NCBI GenBank assembly: GCA_037044905.1
Contig: JBAOKB010000037.1
Location: forward strand, 248,001-312,000
Reading direction: 5' to 3'
From: Hortaea werneckii
Lineage: Eukaryota; Ascomycota; Dothideomycetes; Mycosphaerellales; Teratosphaeriaceae
Length of the DNA: 64,000 nt
The notes below the pieces were generated by a model that did not search any database, was not told the DNA's origin, and worked only from the letters and a program-made list of their open reading frames with translations. The number at the start of each line of letters is the position of its first letter. Position 1 is the stretch's first letter. The position numbers and the translations under genes are program-made. Below are positions 46,774 to 58,273 of this stretch, one piece after another.

Positions 46774-47166
46774 AGGTGAAGTGTCTCCAAGCCGAGAGGG
46801 TGGGAAAGTGCGACGTGGAGCCTTTGAGGGTGATCCAGCTGCAAAATTCGTGTTTACGTTCAAAGGTCTGTTCTTCCTATCTCGTTGTGATTTACCGCCC
46901 AGCGATTGCATTTGTCGTGCACATGTCCTTACATGCCCACCGACCTATGTAGGTGGGACCAACGATTACTCAAGCTGCACGTGAAGGTTTCCGTAGGACT
47001 CTATGAAATGTCTGGCGAGCGTGCTCATGGGGCGAGTCACCGTTCTTAAAATGCCGCATCGTTTTCTCTTACTTGGCGTCTATTTGTGAAGAAATCAAGA
47101 GACGTACCCGAGATCATCAATCATTGCTTTGAAGGGCCTAATAATATACGCTCAAAACGCGCCACG
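46774..47166. other. Convergent intergenic, 393 bp
   Basis: Lies between the stops of the epoxide hydrolase (+) and MedA-like (-) genes. Nothing seen beyond probable 3' UTRs. Confidence 0.5.
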
Positions 47167-50014
47167 CTAGAAGCAATCTCCAAAAAAAAAATATGTATGT
47201 CTTTCAAAGTCGAATAAGCGTCCCAATTGGGATGCCACCGCCAAAGCCTGGCCGTGTGCAGTTTCACAGGAAGAATATGTTCGCGCATCGTCTAGCGCGC
47301 GAGAATGATGCGCAGCCTCATCAGTGGCTGCAATTGTCGTATGTCGTAGAGAATCTTTCGTTTGTGTGTTATGGTGAATCGGCTCTTCGCGCGCGCTTGC
47401 TTCGCTCAAGCCACTTCCTTTTGCCAGGCCGGGTCTCAAAGTGTGGTGCGATCATGGAGACATCCTGGCCAGCAGCAACCATGGTGCTTCGCATCTTGTT
47501 GCGATACGCGTCAACTAAGAAAAATGTCAGCCCCTCGAACTTCAAGCAACACTATTCAAGACTTACGAGATCGTTGTAAGAAGAGTGTGCGCCCGTTGAA
47601 AGTACGCGGCTGACCCCAGGCCATGCGATAGCCAAGCTCATTCAATGCCACCTCTTTCGATCGCCTTGACTTCGTCATCCTTGGTACTGGAAGCTTCGTC
47701 TCGCTGCCGTCCATCAGCGAGACAGGAACCATCGTCCTGCCCCGGGTTGGCGCCGTGCCGGATGCACCTTCCATCTCGTCATTCTCGTCGTCCCACACGC
47801 CTCGTCCTCGCGGCGACCCCGGTGGTGAGCGCATCTGTCTCGGATAGTAGGACCGAGGGTACACGGAGTTGGTCTTGAGGTGTGCATCGGGCATGTCGTC
47901 CATCTTCACCTGATCCAACATCACGCGCACTCTGACACGCGTGCCCCGTTGCTGATCTTCTACAAGTATGAACTTGCGTCTTTTCGAGCCGGGAACATCG
48001 CCGAACAACGCGCGTTTGCTTTCCTCGTCATCTTCGGGTTCCTTTGGCGCAGAAGCGGGTGTTGCCAGCGTCGATGATTGACTGTGGTGCATTGGATCCA
48101 TCGAATCGTGGATTGATGGCATTGATGAGCTCCCGGTGCCGGGCCCCGACGGCTGTCCAGGGTATTGCGGGTAGAAGTTCTGAGAATAGCGAGCCGGCGT
48201 AGATTGTGGCGATGCAAGATCGCCCTGGCCGTGCGGAGGAGCTTGATGATGATGTGCGGGCGCACCATCGTGGTTGTAATCATTCTCGGCTACAGCAGTA
48301 AGCGAAGCGTTAGCGTGGATTCGCGTACATTGCTTGCAGGGGCTTATCGTGAAGCGAGCAACAAGTGCCGGGGGGCCTGGAAAATGCAAGCGACCGCAGA
48401 AACCGCAAAATTCGAGGACCGTGCGAGCAACGTCCATATAAAAGCAGAAAAGCAAAACATGTGTACAGGGTATAATTTTTGCGTCGCAGGGCCATATCTC
48501 ATCTCCTCCCAATTTGTGCTTCCTCGATGATATTACAATGCGTCTACATGTGGTGAAACATGCCGCTGGCGCCTGGCCCGGCGGCAGCAGGCTCGCCCTG
48601 ATGGTGAACCAAAGGCAGACCACCTGGTCCTGGTGCAGGAGGGGGTCTGAGAGGCATACCTTGTGGGGGTAGGCCCGCGCTGGGCGGTCCTGAAGGTGCT
48701 GAAAGTGGACCGCCTGATGGTGGCATGTGTGTGGCTTTCCTGTTCTGAATCTTCGCTTGGCGACGTACCCTCCGGCTGCGTAGTCGCACGTCCTGGTTGC
48801 TGTTACGCCAGCTGTCTACGGCACGTTGAATGAGGCCACGTTTCTCTCGTAGGCACGGATTTAACTGAGCCAGCGCCCATCCGACGGCGTTGCATTCGCT
48901 CTCGTAATGCAAGCGATTGCCCTTGTAGGTATCTTTGCCGACGCAGGCTCTCGGATAGACACAGTTGTTCGATTTGAAGTCTTGGGAGAGCTCATCAACA
49001 TTGACAGACTCGACGTCACAGCGAATGGTGTACTCCATTTTGACGCGATCACGCGAATACTCAAAAGCAATCCACTGCACACCGTTGTTGTCTTGGCGTA
49101 CAACAAGCGGTGTAGTAGCAGGAATAGGACCTGGTGCTATGCATTTGTCAGCGAGAAGGCGGTAGTCGAAGGTCAACAGACATACCTGGTCCAGATGGCG
49201 TGTTTGGCCCGCTCGGTGGACCGCCCATGACGGACGGGGGTCTTTGCAATGTCGGGGGCTGCGGCTTCGTATCTACTATGCCTGGAGGAGGTTGGCTTGG
49301 TTGGTGCGATTGCTGTTGTTGATGAGAGACCTGCTGCTGTGATTGCTGGTGCGATAGCATCATACTAGGCGCAGAAGTCATAGAAGCATGCTGCGACGGT
49401 TGTGGTGGCTGCGCATAAGGCGATTGCTGCGGCACTTGATACTGTGGGTAGTACATCTGCTGAGCCATTGGCGGCATTCCATAAAGCGGCCGGCCATGTG
49501 CATCCGTCTGTGGCGAATGTATTGCGCTCGCGGGTGAATTAGATTGTGGTGTCTGATAGCTGGATTGCATAGGCGGGTAAGGCTGTCGGCTTATTGCCGT
49601 TTGGGCTGCCATGTTGTCGGTTGGCTCTGATACCCCAGTCAGTCCCAGCCCATATGGCCCGCCCATCGCACCTGCCGGCGAATTTCTAAAAGGATGGGTG
49701 GCGTTCTTTGGTGCGAATGCTTGAGGCTCACCTGACGATGCGTGCTATACGGGCTAGGATGGGCACCAAAGAAAGCAGTTTCGCCTGGGTGGATGCTGTG
49801 CGACGCCAGGTACGGCGCCCACGTAAGGCGAATGGTGCTGGGATACGCTATGAGTTGATGAGTGCGGGGAGATATAAGGTCCTTGAGGGTTCCCGTGAAA
49901 AGCCTGGGATTGATGGGGCGATTGTGGTCGATGCTGGTGAATCAACCCGACTGAGCGGGGATTCTGTAAAGGGTTCGGTGGCGGTAGAGCCGGCTGACCA
50001 GTGCCGGAATGATT
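47167..50014 (-). CDS. medA: MedA/Acr1/Ren1-like developmental regulator (5' end unresolved)
   Basis: Readable exons: about 50014-49740 (P/Q/H-rich), about 49671-49186 (Gln-rich), 49136-48660 (core), 48289-47567 and 47514-47167. Introns of 49, 370 and 52 bp separate the last four and join in phase. The core reads GPIPATTPLVVRQDNN, WIAFEYSRDRVKMEYTIRC and RGLIQRAVDSWRNSNQD, which I recognise as the MedA family controlling conidiophore development. The second half (KRRKFILVEDQQRGTRVRV, FNGRTLFLQRSLDAYRNKM, APHFETRPGKRKWLER) also belongs to that family as I recall it. Alternative: the core exon can read on to a stop at 48544, leaving the second half as a separate gene starting near 48437. The first exon breaks frame near 49787, and no upstream ATG exon could be fixed. 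Confidence 0.65.
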
Positions 50015-53000
50015 CTGAGAGGCAATGAAGTCAGTGAAAGAACGATACAAGGTCGTTGATTAGAAACAACGCGATGAGGGATGTTTGTTGTGAGGTCGCG
50101 GATCCTGGTCCGGGCCAGAGCGGGACTGGTGAAGTGTACCACAGCGCGAGCCGAGACAGGGAAGAGGCAATACGGCAAAGGCAACGGATGAGACTTGTCA
50201 TCTGCGTTTGAATTGTGGAGGGGTACGGCGGGGAACAGCTCCACTGCAGAACCATCGAAGCTTGAAAATTCTGGTACGGCTTCGGGGAGAGGCAGGAGGG
50301 AGCGCGTAAGCAGACAGAGTCAATGCTGTATCTGCATGCGGTGCCTTCTGCTGACCGGTCCAGAATGTGCGCGTGGCCGAGAGCAAAGGGACAGCGCCGC
50401 CGCAGCCAGCAGTGTATTAGATGCTACGCTGCGGACGGCAACGATGCAGCGCCGGACATGGATGATGGTGGGAAAAGCGCTGAGTTCCCGGCCGACGCTG
50501 GCGGCGACGACGATGGGGTGTTGGGTTTGAGCGGACAAGTCGGAGGAAAGGGAAGCGTACCATGCCCAAGTAGCGGTAGCGGTAGCGTGATCGCCAGCAG
50601 CCAGGCGCTCAGCCGTCGTGGTAAGCAGAACAATGGATGGGATGCAATACACAGAGCCAGTTGGAGCAGTGGGTGCAGAGCAGAACCGGGATGGATGCCT
50701 TCGGGCACAAACAAGCGTTCGGCGTGCACAACGGGCGCGCAGATGGGTAAGGACAGGGTTTCGTGGCGGGAGTCGAACGAGGGGACGAGGGTGCAGCAGG
50801 GCTAAGGCGCTCCCAAAGGCAAAAACGACAGCGTGCGAAACGGCGACCGGGGACTTACTTTGAGATCCGCGCCAGCAGTCGCTGCGCCTCCCTTATACCA
50901 CATGTGCGAGTGCTCCACCGTCAGTGCGCGTGTGGTGAGGAGAGGAGGAGCTTTGCCATGGCCGCGCGATGCGTGTGCAGAAGGACTAGCAGATGGACGA
51001 AATCGAGGATTGCATTCGGCTACTGCAGTGGAGGCTGTTAGCGCCGTTGTTAGTCGAAACACGAAACGTGTGTCTGTGCGCTGCGTCGCCGCCCACGCTA
51101 GCTACCCTAAAATTCCACGCGGCAGGTTCCACAGCCGGCCCAGCTTTCCAACTTGCTCTCGGCTGCTTCATCACCATGATCTTGATCAAGAGTTACATAC
51201 TGTAGTAGGCCACACATCCGGACGTCCGGCAACCACCGGCATTGGTCAGTGGTAGAGTACTATGTGTGTACGTGCTGCGGACATTGGATGTCATCTTTGG
51301 CCTCCTCCTACACCCAGGTACTGTAGCTTGCAACATAATCTATCCTGTCAGCCACGCTCGAGTCCACAGTGAGTCTGCTCTTCATGCCCAAAAGTCGGTC
51401 GCTGTCCGGAGCAAAGACCGCGACAGCCACTAGTCGATGCGGCTCAGGCATACACACGCCCGCATCGTGACACTGTACAGTCAATGCGCGGCAAATGAGT
51501 GCCCGATCTGAGCCCGTATCATCAGCGGAGTTGTATGATGAAAAGACGAGGCTGCCGGCGAGAGCACGAGAAAACTCCCCTCCCTCGGCGCGCCTGCTGA
51601 CCAAGTCCGTCCTACCGCTTAGCAGCACCGCTATATGATCAGGACGGCACGTCTACGGTTACAGGAATAGCCAAGGTCACCGTACGGTTAGGTACCCACT
51701 CCGACCGGCTAGGCCGAAAATCACGGTGCCTTGCGAGAGAGTGGAGAGTGACAGTGTTTTGCTGCTCAACTACTAGGCCCCGTGTAGAAGAACCAGCGTT
51801 TCCTCCATGTCCCTCGCTAGCCACTCAAAGACGATGTCAAGACCCGTCCGCCTCGGCTTTACCCAGCGATGGCGCAAGGCACATCCACTCCAGGGCACGT
51901 TAATATCGCCTCCTCCAACGGTCGCTAGCTGCCGCGCTCTGGTGCAGAACGCTGATCTTGAGACGTTCCTTCCAGCCACATCTAACGTCCCAGTCCGCAA
52001 TTCATGAACTGCCGTGACAAGCCAGGCTATCCTTCGTCCACTAGCCTCGTCTCGCTGCAGGATTCTAGGCGTCGCCTCCAAGTAGGTACTACCATCGTCG
52101 GTCATGCGCTCAGCAACACGCAAGTTTTAACATGCCAAGGCATGGGTCGCCTTGTTAATTTCATGTAAATTGCCTGCAGGGTTTTCTAGCGTGGCCGCTG
52201 TCGCACCTCGCTTGCGGCGGGGGTTGACGGGCTGCCCAGACGGTGAGCTTTGATAGGGCGACGGCTGCAGCATGGCCAACAAAGCTCACCCTTCGGCACT
52301 TTTCGAAGTTGGCCGCTGCATGTCTCACCGTAGCACGATGATGGCCGAGAGCGGCACTTCACGGTAACTTCCCCTCGAGCTTCCGGACTTGCTGACAAGA
52401 ACAGGATCTGCTGCGACGGCAGGGAACCTGGCGTGCGAGTGTCCTTATCATGCTCGGGCGATGCTTGATCATTTCAAGCGTGAACTTGCGACAAGTATCG
52501 TCTTCGGAACAATGCCTTAATCAATCTCTCTGCGAATGGTGAGCTACTGCACGTCGAGACTGGCATTTATCGCAAACATGCATCAGCATAAAACGATCTG
52601 TGCCATGGGCCGATATCGCCGCCCGAGAAATGACGATAAGAATCTGTTGCAAGTCGCGGCTCGACAGGAGTTTGATGATGCTCTCACTGTGCTGCTACCG
52701 TGTCACTGCTGTTGCGATAAAGTTGCGTGACAGGTCGCCCGTTTCCACGTTCGTCCGCCAGGAAAACGGCAACGGCGAGAACGCCACGCTATCTCCCTTA
52801 ACCCTGTCACTTCTTTTCAAAACCCCGGTTCCCAGCTGTGAGACGCACGTGGCATACTACACCTCCCCCGGGAAGATTAATTAAGTCCCGATCGTGCCTT
52901 GGGGAGCACCTAGCTCTGATCATGGCGGCCCAGCTTCAGAACCCGGACTCTAGCCCTGCTGGGAATAAGCCCTACCTGTGGTGATGTTTGGATTGCCGCC

Positions 53001-55389
53001 CAACGAGTCCAACGTCACGCGTCACATGCGGGCGGCCTAGCAGTCGAGGTTAAATTGGGGACGCGGGAAGCTGGAGGCTGGCGATTGCTTTATACGGCTC
53101 GGTACCTACTCCCGCATAGACCATGACACTCGCAATCATACAAGACCTTAATAATGATCATGTGCGCGCTCTCTAGTCCATGTGCCATGCCGGTGTCATC
53201 GCAGTGCTGCGAAGGTCTAGACAACGTTCAGGTGGGTCTTCCTTGTTTCAGATTCCACCGAACAATTGAGGGGACAGACTCTGAGATCCAATCTTCCGCA
53301 AAAGTTAGGCCAAACTCTTACCGCAATCAAACTTGGGCAATTGGTTGTTCGTGCACCTGCGCAGAACTTGTCACGGGAGATTGTACTGCCGTCGAGGGCT
53401 ACCGTCTCAAGAGTTGGAAGGATTGCAACTTGCCTTTGCTAATCTACACCATCGCAACACTACTGTCGCCGAAGTAGGCAAACCCAATGGCGCATACCTG
53501 AAACGGTTGCAGTGCTTCTTTCTGCGGGTCTTGCAAAGCTGCTTGCACTTCGTGCCTGGCTTACAGCACTTTGGGTCTATTGGGGGCCTGTCACTACAGC
53601 CCGAGAGTGGATATCATGGCATTACAGCGCGGAGAACCTATGGATTGTCGGCGGCAGCCATCAACACTATGATGTTATGGTGAATGCATCATGATCGTCT
53701 TGTTGGCCGGGAGCGCGCACTTTCGCTCCACAGCGGCCTGGCGATAATAGCCTATGAGGGTGCAAGAATGTACTCAAGAGACCGGTTTCACTACAATCTC
53801 AGCCTCGGGTTGCTCTGCCGACGCTTGATCGTTGACTTTCTGCGGTGAACAGCCTCTTATGACAAGCCGGGAGTTATGACACGTCCCAGGATAGCGGTAT
53901 AGCTATTGCAGCGCGGAGACCGGTACCTTTTCACCGTACTGCTACGTGCATCAATCGGTGTGTGAGTGTGAAGATTTGCAGTGTCTCGCGCTACGATGAA
54001 TGTGCTCGTAGCATATCCTTCGGGTATCAATTCGCGCCTTCTAGATTGGGCTTCGCCTATAAAGTTTCTCAAGAGTCTAATGAGCCGTCACAACGGCTAC
54101 TGGTGATACTTTGTATGGCCGTTGGAAAGGCGGAGTGCTGTCCGCCGCTGAAACGGCTAGGCTAACCTTGCCCCCGAAAAGACGGTGGGAAAACGGCTAC
54201 GCCACATCGCCAAGGCGGTACTTTTATCTTCGTGATCACGGCCGTGCTAGGTGATGTGTGATTGCCCAGCGAGCCTAATACTGTATCTTGATCGCTTGGG
54301 CACGAGATGCGGAAGCTATCAAGGCTGTCAACTCCATTCAGCTCTAGCCAGCGCGTCATCAAACAAGGACGGCTTGACCTCATTACAGATGCAACAAGTT
54401 GGTCGACATGGGCTGTTCGTTCTGACGCGCGACATTGTTGGCTGTGACGCTGAGTCCAAAGCTAGCCGACACATCAAACTAGCAACAACTCTACGCCTTC
54501 CGTTGCATTCACCGCCCAAGAGGCATGAAGCAGGTATCGAGTTTCCCATGGCTCTGTGCCCAGTCCTTTACAATCGCCGAATGTTGCGTAGAAAAAGTAC
54601 CAACCCCCATGCTTTGTCGATTTGACCCGACTAGAGCTGGTTGATTTTCGATAGCCTTGAATTCTTCGAGGCGGCAGTCAGGAACAGCCTCCCCTTCGAC
54701 GTTATTCACAATTGCCCAGAATCATTCATTGTAAAGTATGGCGGCCCGCACGAGCAACTCGGCATGTAATGGTCTACCCTGACCGCAGCCATATGCCTAG
54801 GGTTGCTTAGGGTTATGTTGCATAGCGGTTTCCTTGATCTGGCATCTGGATAGTGGATCCGTGATTTTTACTTCGACAGGAGGATGTTTGGTAGTTGGAT
54901 CTGAAATTATTTCATGGAGGTGTACAATAATTCCACAGCACCCAGATGCTTGAAACCTTCAACGTTGTTGGCAATGCTCAATGCAATTTAGGCCTCAACC
55001 CTCACTGTGAAATCCACGGACGAATAGAACTTCCCCGCCGACCTGGAATCGGCATAGGACACTGTAGTAGATGTCGGCGGCAGTCACTGCATACCTAGAT
55101 ACGATACAATTTTTCAAGAGCATGAAGCTGTTCCGCTGGGGAATGAACCGTCCGGGAATGATACCCATCTCACGGTCAAAAGGCGTGATAGAAGCACCGG
55201 AGATTTACATCCAGGCTTGCGCAGAGCTACTTGAACGGCGACGGTGGCCCATTATATCATACACAGGCAAAGAGCATCATATCACATCGTCTTATACCAT
55301 GTCTCAGACACAGAAGCATGCATTCCCCGACCTGCCCTGCGTAAGGCCCTCCGTAAGGCTCGAAAAACATCGCCGACCAAGTGTTTACC
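50015..55389. other. 5.4-kb region without a supported gene
   Basis: This is the longest gene-free stretch in the window. It lies upstream of the MedA-like gene and downstream of a Zn2Cys6 gene on the same strand. It should hold the missing first exon, leader and promoter of the MedA-like gene. Open frames are short, lie on both strands and show no motifs. A tRNA-like arm near 51240 lacks a B box. I see no transposon, repeat array or RNA gene. Confidence 0.45.
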
Positions 55390-57970
55390 TCACTGCAAAC
55401 CCAAGTCCCAGTCATCCATCCCAGGCAAGTTGTCGAAGAGGAAGTTATTACTATCCGCCGGCAAAAACCCACTCCACCACCCGGATCATTCATGCTCGTA
55501 CTCAACCCCTGATTTCCATTCACAACGAAATTCCCGATGGCGTCCAGGTCCGTCCATGAAAAGTCACCCATCATCTCAGTCAAAGCCGGGGAATCGTTAC
55601 TGTGGGCCACAGATGCATTGGAGCCGGGAGCTCCTGCGGATGCTGTGGGCCCACCAACCGAGCCCGGGCGGTAAGGGTTCTGGAGCGTTGCCGTACTAGC
55701 CTGCGCTTTGCGTTCTTTCCGGTCGACCTTGTCCCACAGGAGCCTGAGTAGTTGCGAGTATCGAGAGCCCGGATGATGAGAACCGATGCCGGAGCGTTCG
55801 AGACGCGAGACGGTCTCTTGCACCATCTGACGGACCGACTGCTCTTCATCGGCAGAAAGGACGCCAGCACAGCGGGCGCGGTAGAGGAAGACGGCGCTGT
55901 AGACGCAGTAGAGGTAGAATCGCAGAGGCATGTATCGGAGTGCTCGTTCGGGGTCAACAAAAGTGTTGCACATGCTGAGCAAGCTTTTGGCCGCGTCAAG
56001 TCCCTCGTAGATGAAGCGCGCATCGCCAACAGCTCCGACGTTGTCTGAGGCAGGTTAGTAAATTGAGACATAGGTGAATGGAGGCTGTCAAACCTACTAT
56101 AAAACACGCGCTGTACAGAAGGCCCTCGCTTGCTCTTATTATTTGCACTGGCGTCGGCCGCCGGGTCTTGAGATACCGCTCGCTTGACAGTGGCATGGAA
56201 GGCAAAAGCGTTCGTATAGAGCCGGAGATAATCGTAACTCATCAGCAAGGTCGCCTTCAAATTTGGGGAGCAGGTCAAAGTGCCCCACACGGACTTCCAG
56301 CCGTATATAGCACTGCGGAAGTCATCAATGTACTTGATGTACCCACCACTCAAATGACTGCGCATGCTATTGCCCGGATTCGAGTACAGTACATCGTGGA
56401 CGTTGGAAAACAGAAGCGTGAGCTCCAAGGTAGCTTGGAAAATAGAAGCAAAGTCTTCTTCCCAGGGCCTGCTGGTGTGAGCATGGGGAAGTCCTCTTTC
56501 CGCAGAGTCGTGAGTGGGCCCGGACCGCGGGACCAGAACGCCCTCCCGAGGCGTATGGAGATCTGTCGATCGCTGATATAGCAAGCTGTCCATACGAGGC
56601 GCTTGCGCTGCCATTGTGGGTCCTTTACATCGTCGCCTCTCACTGCGAACGAGTACCGGTCCAGCCCAAGGAAATAGCCAATGCGCAAAGCAGTTCCGAC
56701 ATGCATCCAGGCTTCGCGGTCTTCCTCGCCTCGACCCACGTGACCTGCATCGCTCCGAGAAGTATATGGCGTCCATTCTGCCAGTAGTAGCAGAGCCTCA
56801 ACAGCTTCCACATTTCCTGGCCCACCAGCTGCGAGGCTCGACACTAGCGTTCGCATGTACTCAGAGCAGGCGCCAAATATTTGGGGCTCTTCTGTCAGAT
56901 CTCTCGATGCGATTACCAACACAGCGGTGAGAAGGTGACGTTCTTCTCGTGCAGTTCCTTGTAAGGTTACCCGCATCTAAAGTCGCTGGCGGCACAATGG
57001 GGAAGTATGGATGGTAGTAGTGCTTATACCTCTGCAAAAGGTTGATGATTCTTGACAAGCCAAGCTTGCCTTCCGTGACCAGTGGGTAATCGAGCTGATT
57101 AGTTGTAGGTTGAACCGTGCTCTGTCGGCTGGAGGTGAAAGTATGCTCGCCACCATTACTAGCAATCTGAGCCAGTATGCCCAGCGCGTCGCTTGGATTC
57201 TGCATTTCGTTGAAGGCGATGTTGTTACCGTCCGCAGAGGATTCTCGGGTAGTCCCAGCGATATTTGGGTCTTTGGTGTCAGCTTGAAGAGCCGGATCAA
57301 GAAAGATTGCTGGCGATGGAGACGGATGTATAGCTTGTGGCATATTCATGCCTTGAGGACCCATACCGAAGCCATGAGATAGTTCTGTTGGTGCCCCGGC
57401 GGATGAGAAGTCTACACCAGTTGCGTCGAAGGTGCCAGGCGTGTGAGGGGGCGGCCGTGCTCCAGCATCTTCGTCCAGGTTCGCTTGGTCCAGTGTCCTC
57501 TTGCGAACTCTGCGACCACCACGATTACTCGACCCAATTACGCACTCAAGGTTGTTGGCTTTGCAGCGCTCACACGGGGTTGTAGGAACGCCATCTACGA
57601 CAGGACTAGTTGAACGTTAGCATGGAATCCACTTTTTTTTTCTGAGAAAATCTGCTCCAGAGCCGCTCTGTACGACACAGCGGTGTCACAGCGTTCTCAG
57701 TACAGGTTGCCGATAAATGCGCGCTATCCGGAGCAACCGCGCGTCTCTCGTCGCCCATCAGAGCTCCCATTTTTTGGTTTAAGCAGGAAGATTTGATGGC
57801 AAAGAGCAAACGCCGAAGGCAGTGCACGGGGACGGAGGTCTTGAGGTGCAAACTCACAGATGGCAGGCGGACTTGCGCTTCCTGCAGACGAGGCATGCTC
57901 GGCTAGTCCGTTTCTCCTTCTTGTCATCCTTGTAGGACTGACTGGCGCTGTCGTCGTCGGATGCCGCCAT
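55390..57970 (-). CDS. Zn2Cys6 transcription factor, frame broken three times as given
   Basis: Exon 1 (57970-57858) and exon 2 (from 57605), joined across a 252-bp intron, give an unusual cluster: Cys 26, 29, 36, 49, 52 and 59, with a 12-residue loop (HLPVVDGVPTTP) and then SNRGGRRVRKR. The regulatory domain is clear (HYYHPYFPIVPPATLD, REERHLLTAVLVIASRDL, WQRKRLVWTACYISDRQIS, ASIFQATLELTLLFSNVHDV), but its pieces lie in different frames with no room for introns. The breaks are near 56955, 56461 and 55463. A 53-bp intron (56045-56097) precedes the last exon. After the last break the protein ends NLPGMDDWDLGLQ at 55390. It is either a damaged gene or a sequence with indel errors. Targets unknown. 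Confidence 0.75.
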
Positions 57971-58273
57971 TTCTCCTGGGGTTCTGAGGTCGGTTTTTGA
58001 AGCCAGTCTTCGGCTCGGAGAGAGCGTGCGATGCTCGGTGGTCGGCGGTGAACCTGCGGGGCTTTCGTCCAGACTGCGGCACCTGCAGGTGCAGCCCGGG
58101 CGGGAGTACCTGGGTGCCTGATAGGCCGGTGTGCCTCAGGCATTCATACCTTCTTCGATGGATCCATTCACATGCAGTCGAGCTGATTCGAGACTGAATG
58201 CAGCTGCGCTCCGAAATACTGACCACACAGTCTTCCTTCACACCTCACCAACCTCTGGCATTTCGATCCGGTG
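57971..58273. promoter_or_regulatory. Shared 303-bp divergent promoter
   Basis: The start codons of the Zn2Cys6 gene (57970, -) and the YAF9 gene (58274, +) are 303 bp apart, so both promoters and leaders must share this interval. No consensus element was identified. Confidence 0.5.

Noticed and set aside
48310..48437. Separate start exon (MDVARTVLEFCG...) for the second half of the MedA-like gene
   Set aside because: Phase-compatible, but the peptide looks random, the spacing from the upstream stop is only about 107 bp, and both halves fit one family protein. Kept as an alternative, not as a feature.
51235..51265. tRNA-like D arm (GGTCAGTGGTAGAG) resembling an A box
   Set aside because: No B box (GGTTCGANTCC), anticodon stem or acceptor pairing downstream; probably chance.
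55071..55699. Plus-strand frames overlapping the end of the Zn2Cys6 gene
   Set aside because: Antisense to the recognised C terminus (NLPGMDDWDLGLQ); no recognisable domain.
57000..57060. A GTATAAG...TTTAG pair that could be called an intron in the broken Zn2Cys6 gene
   Set aside because: It would remove the conserved HYYHPYFPIVP segment and is out of phase with the downstream frame.
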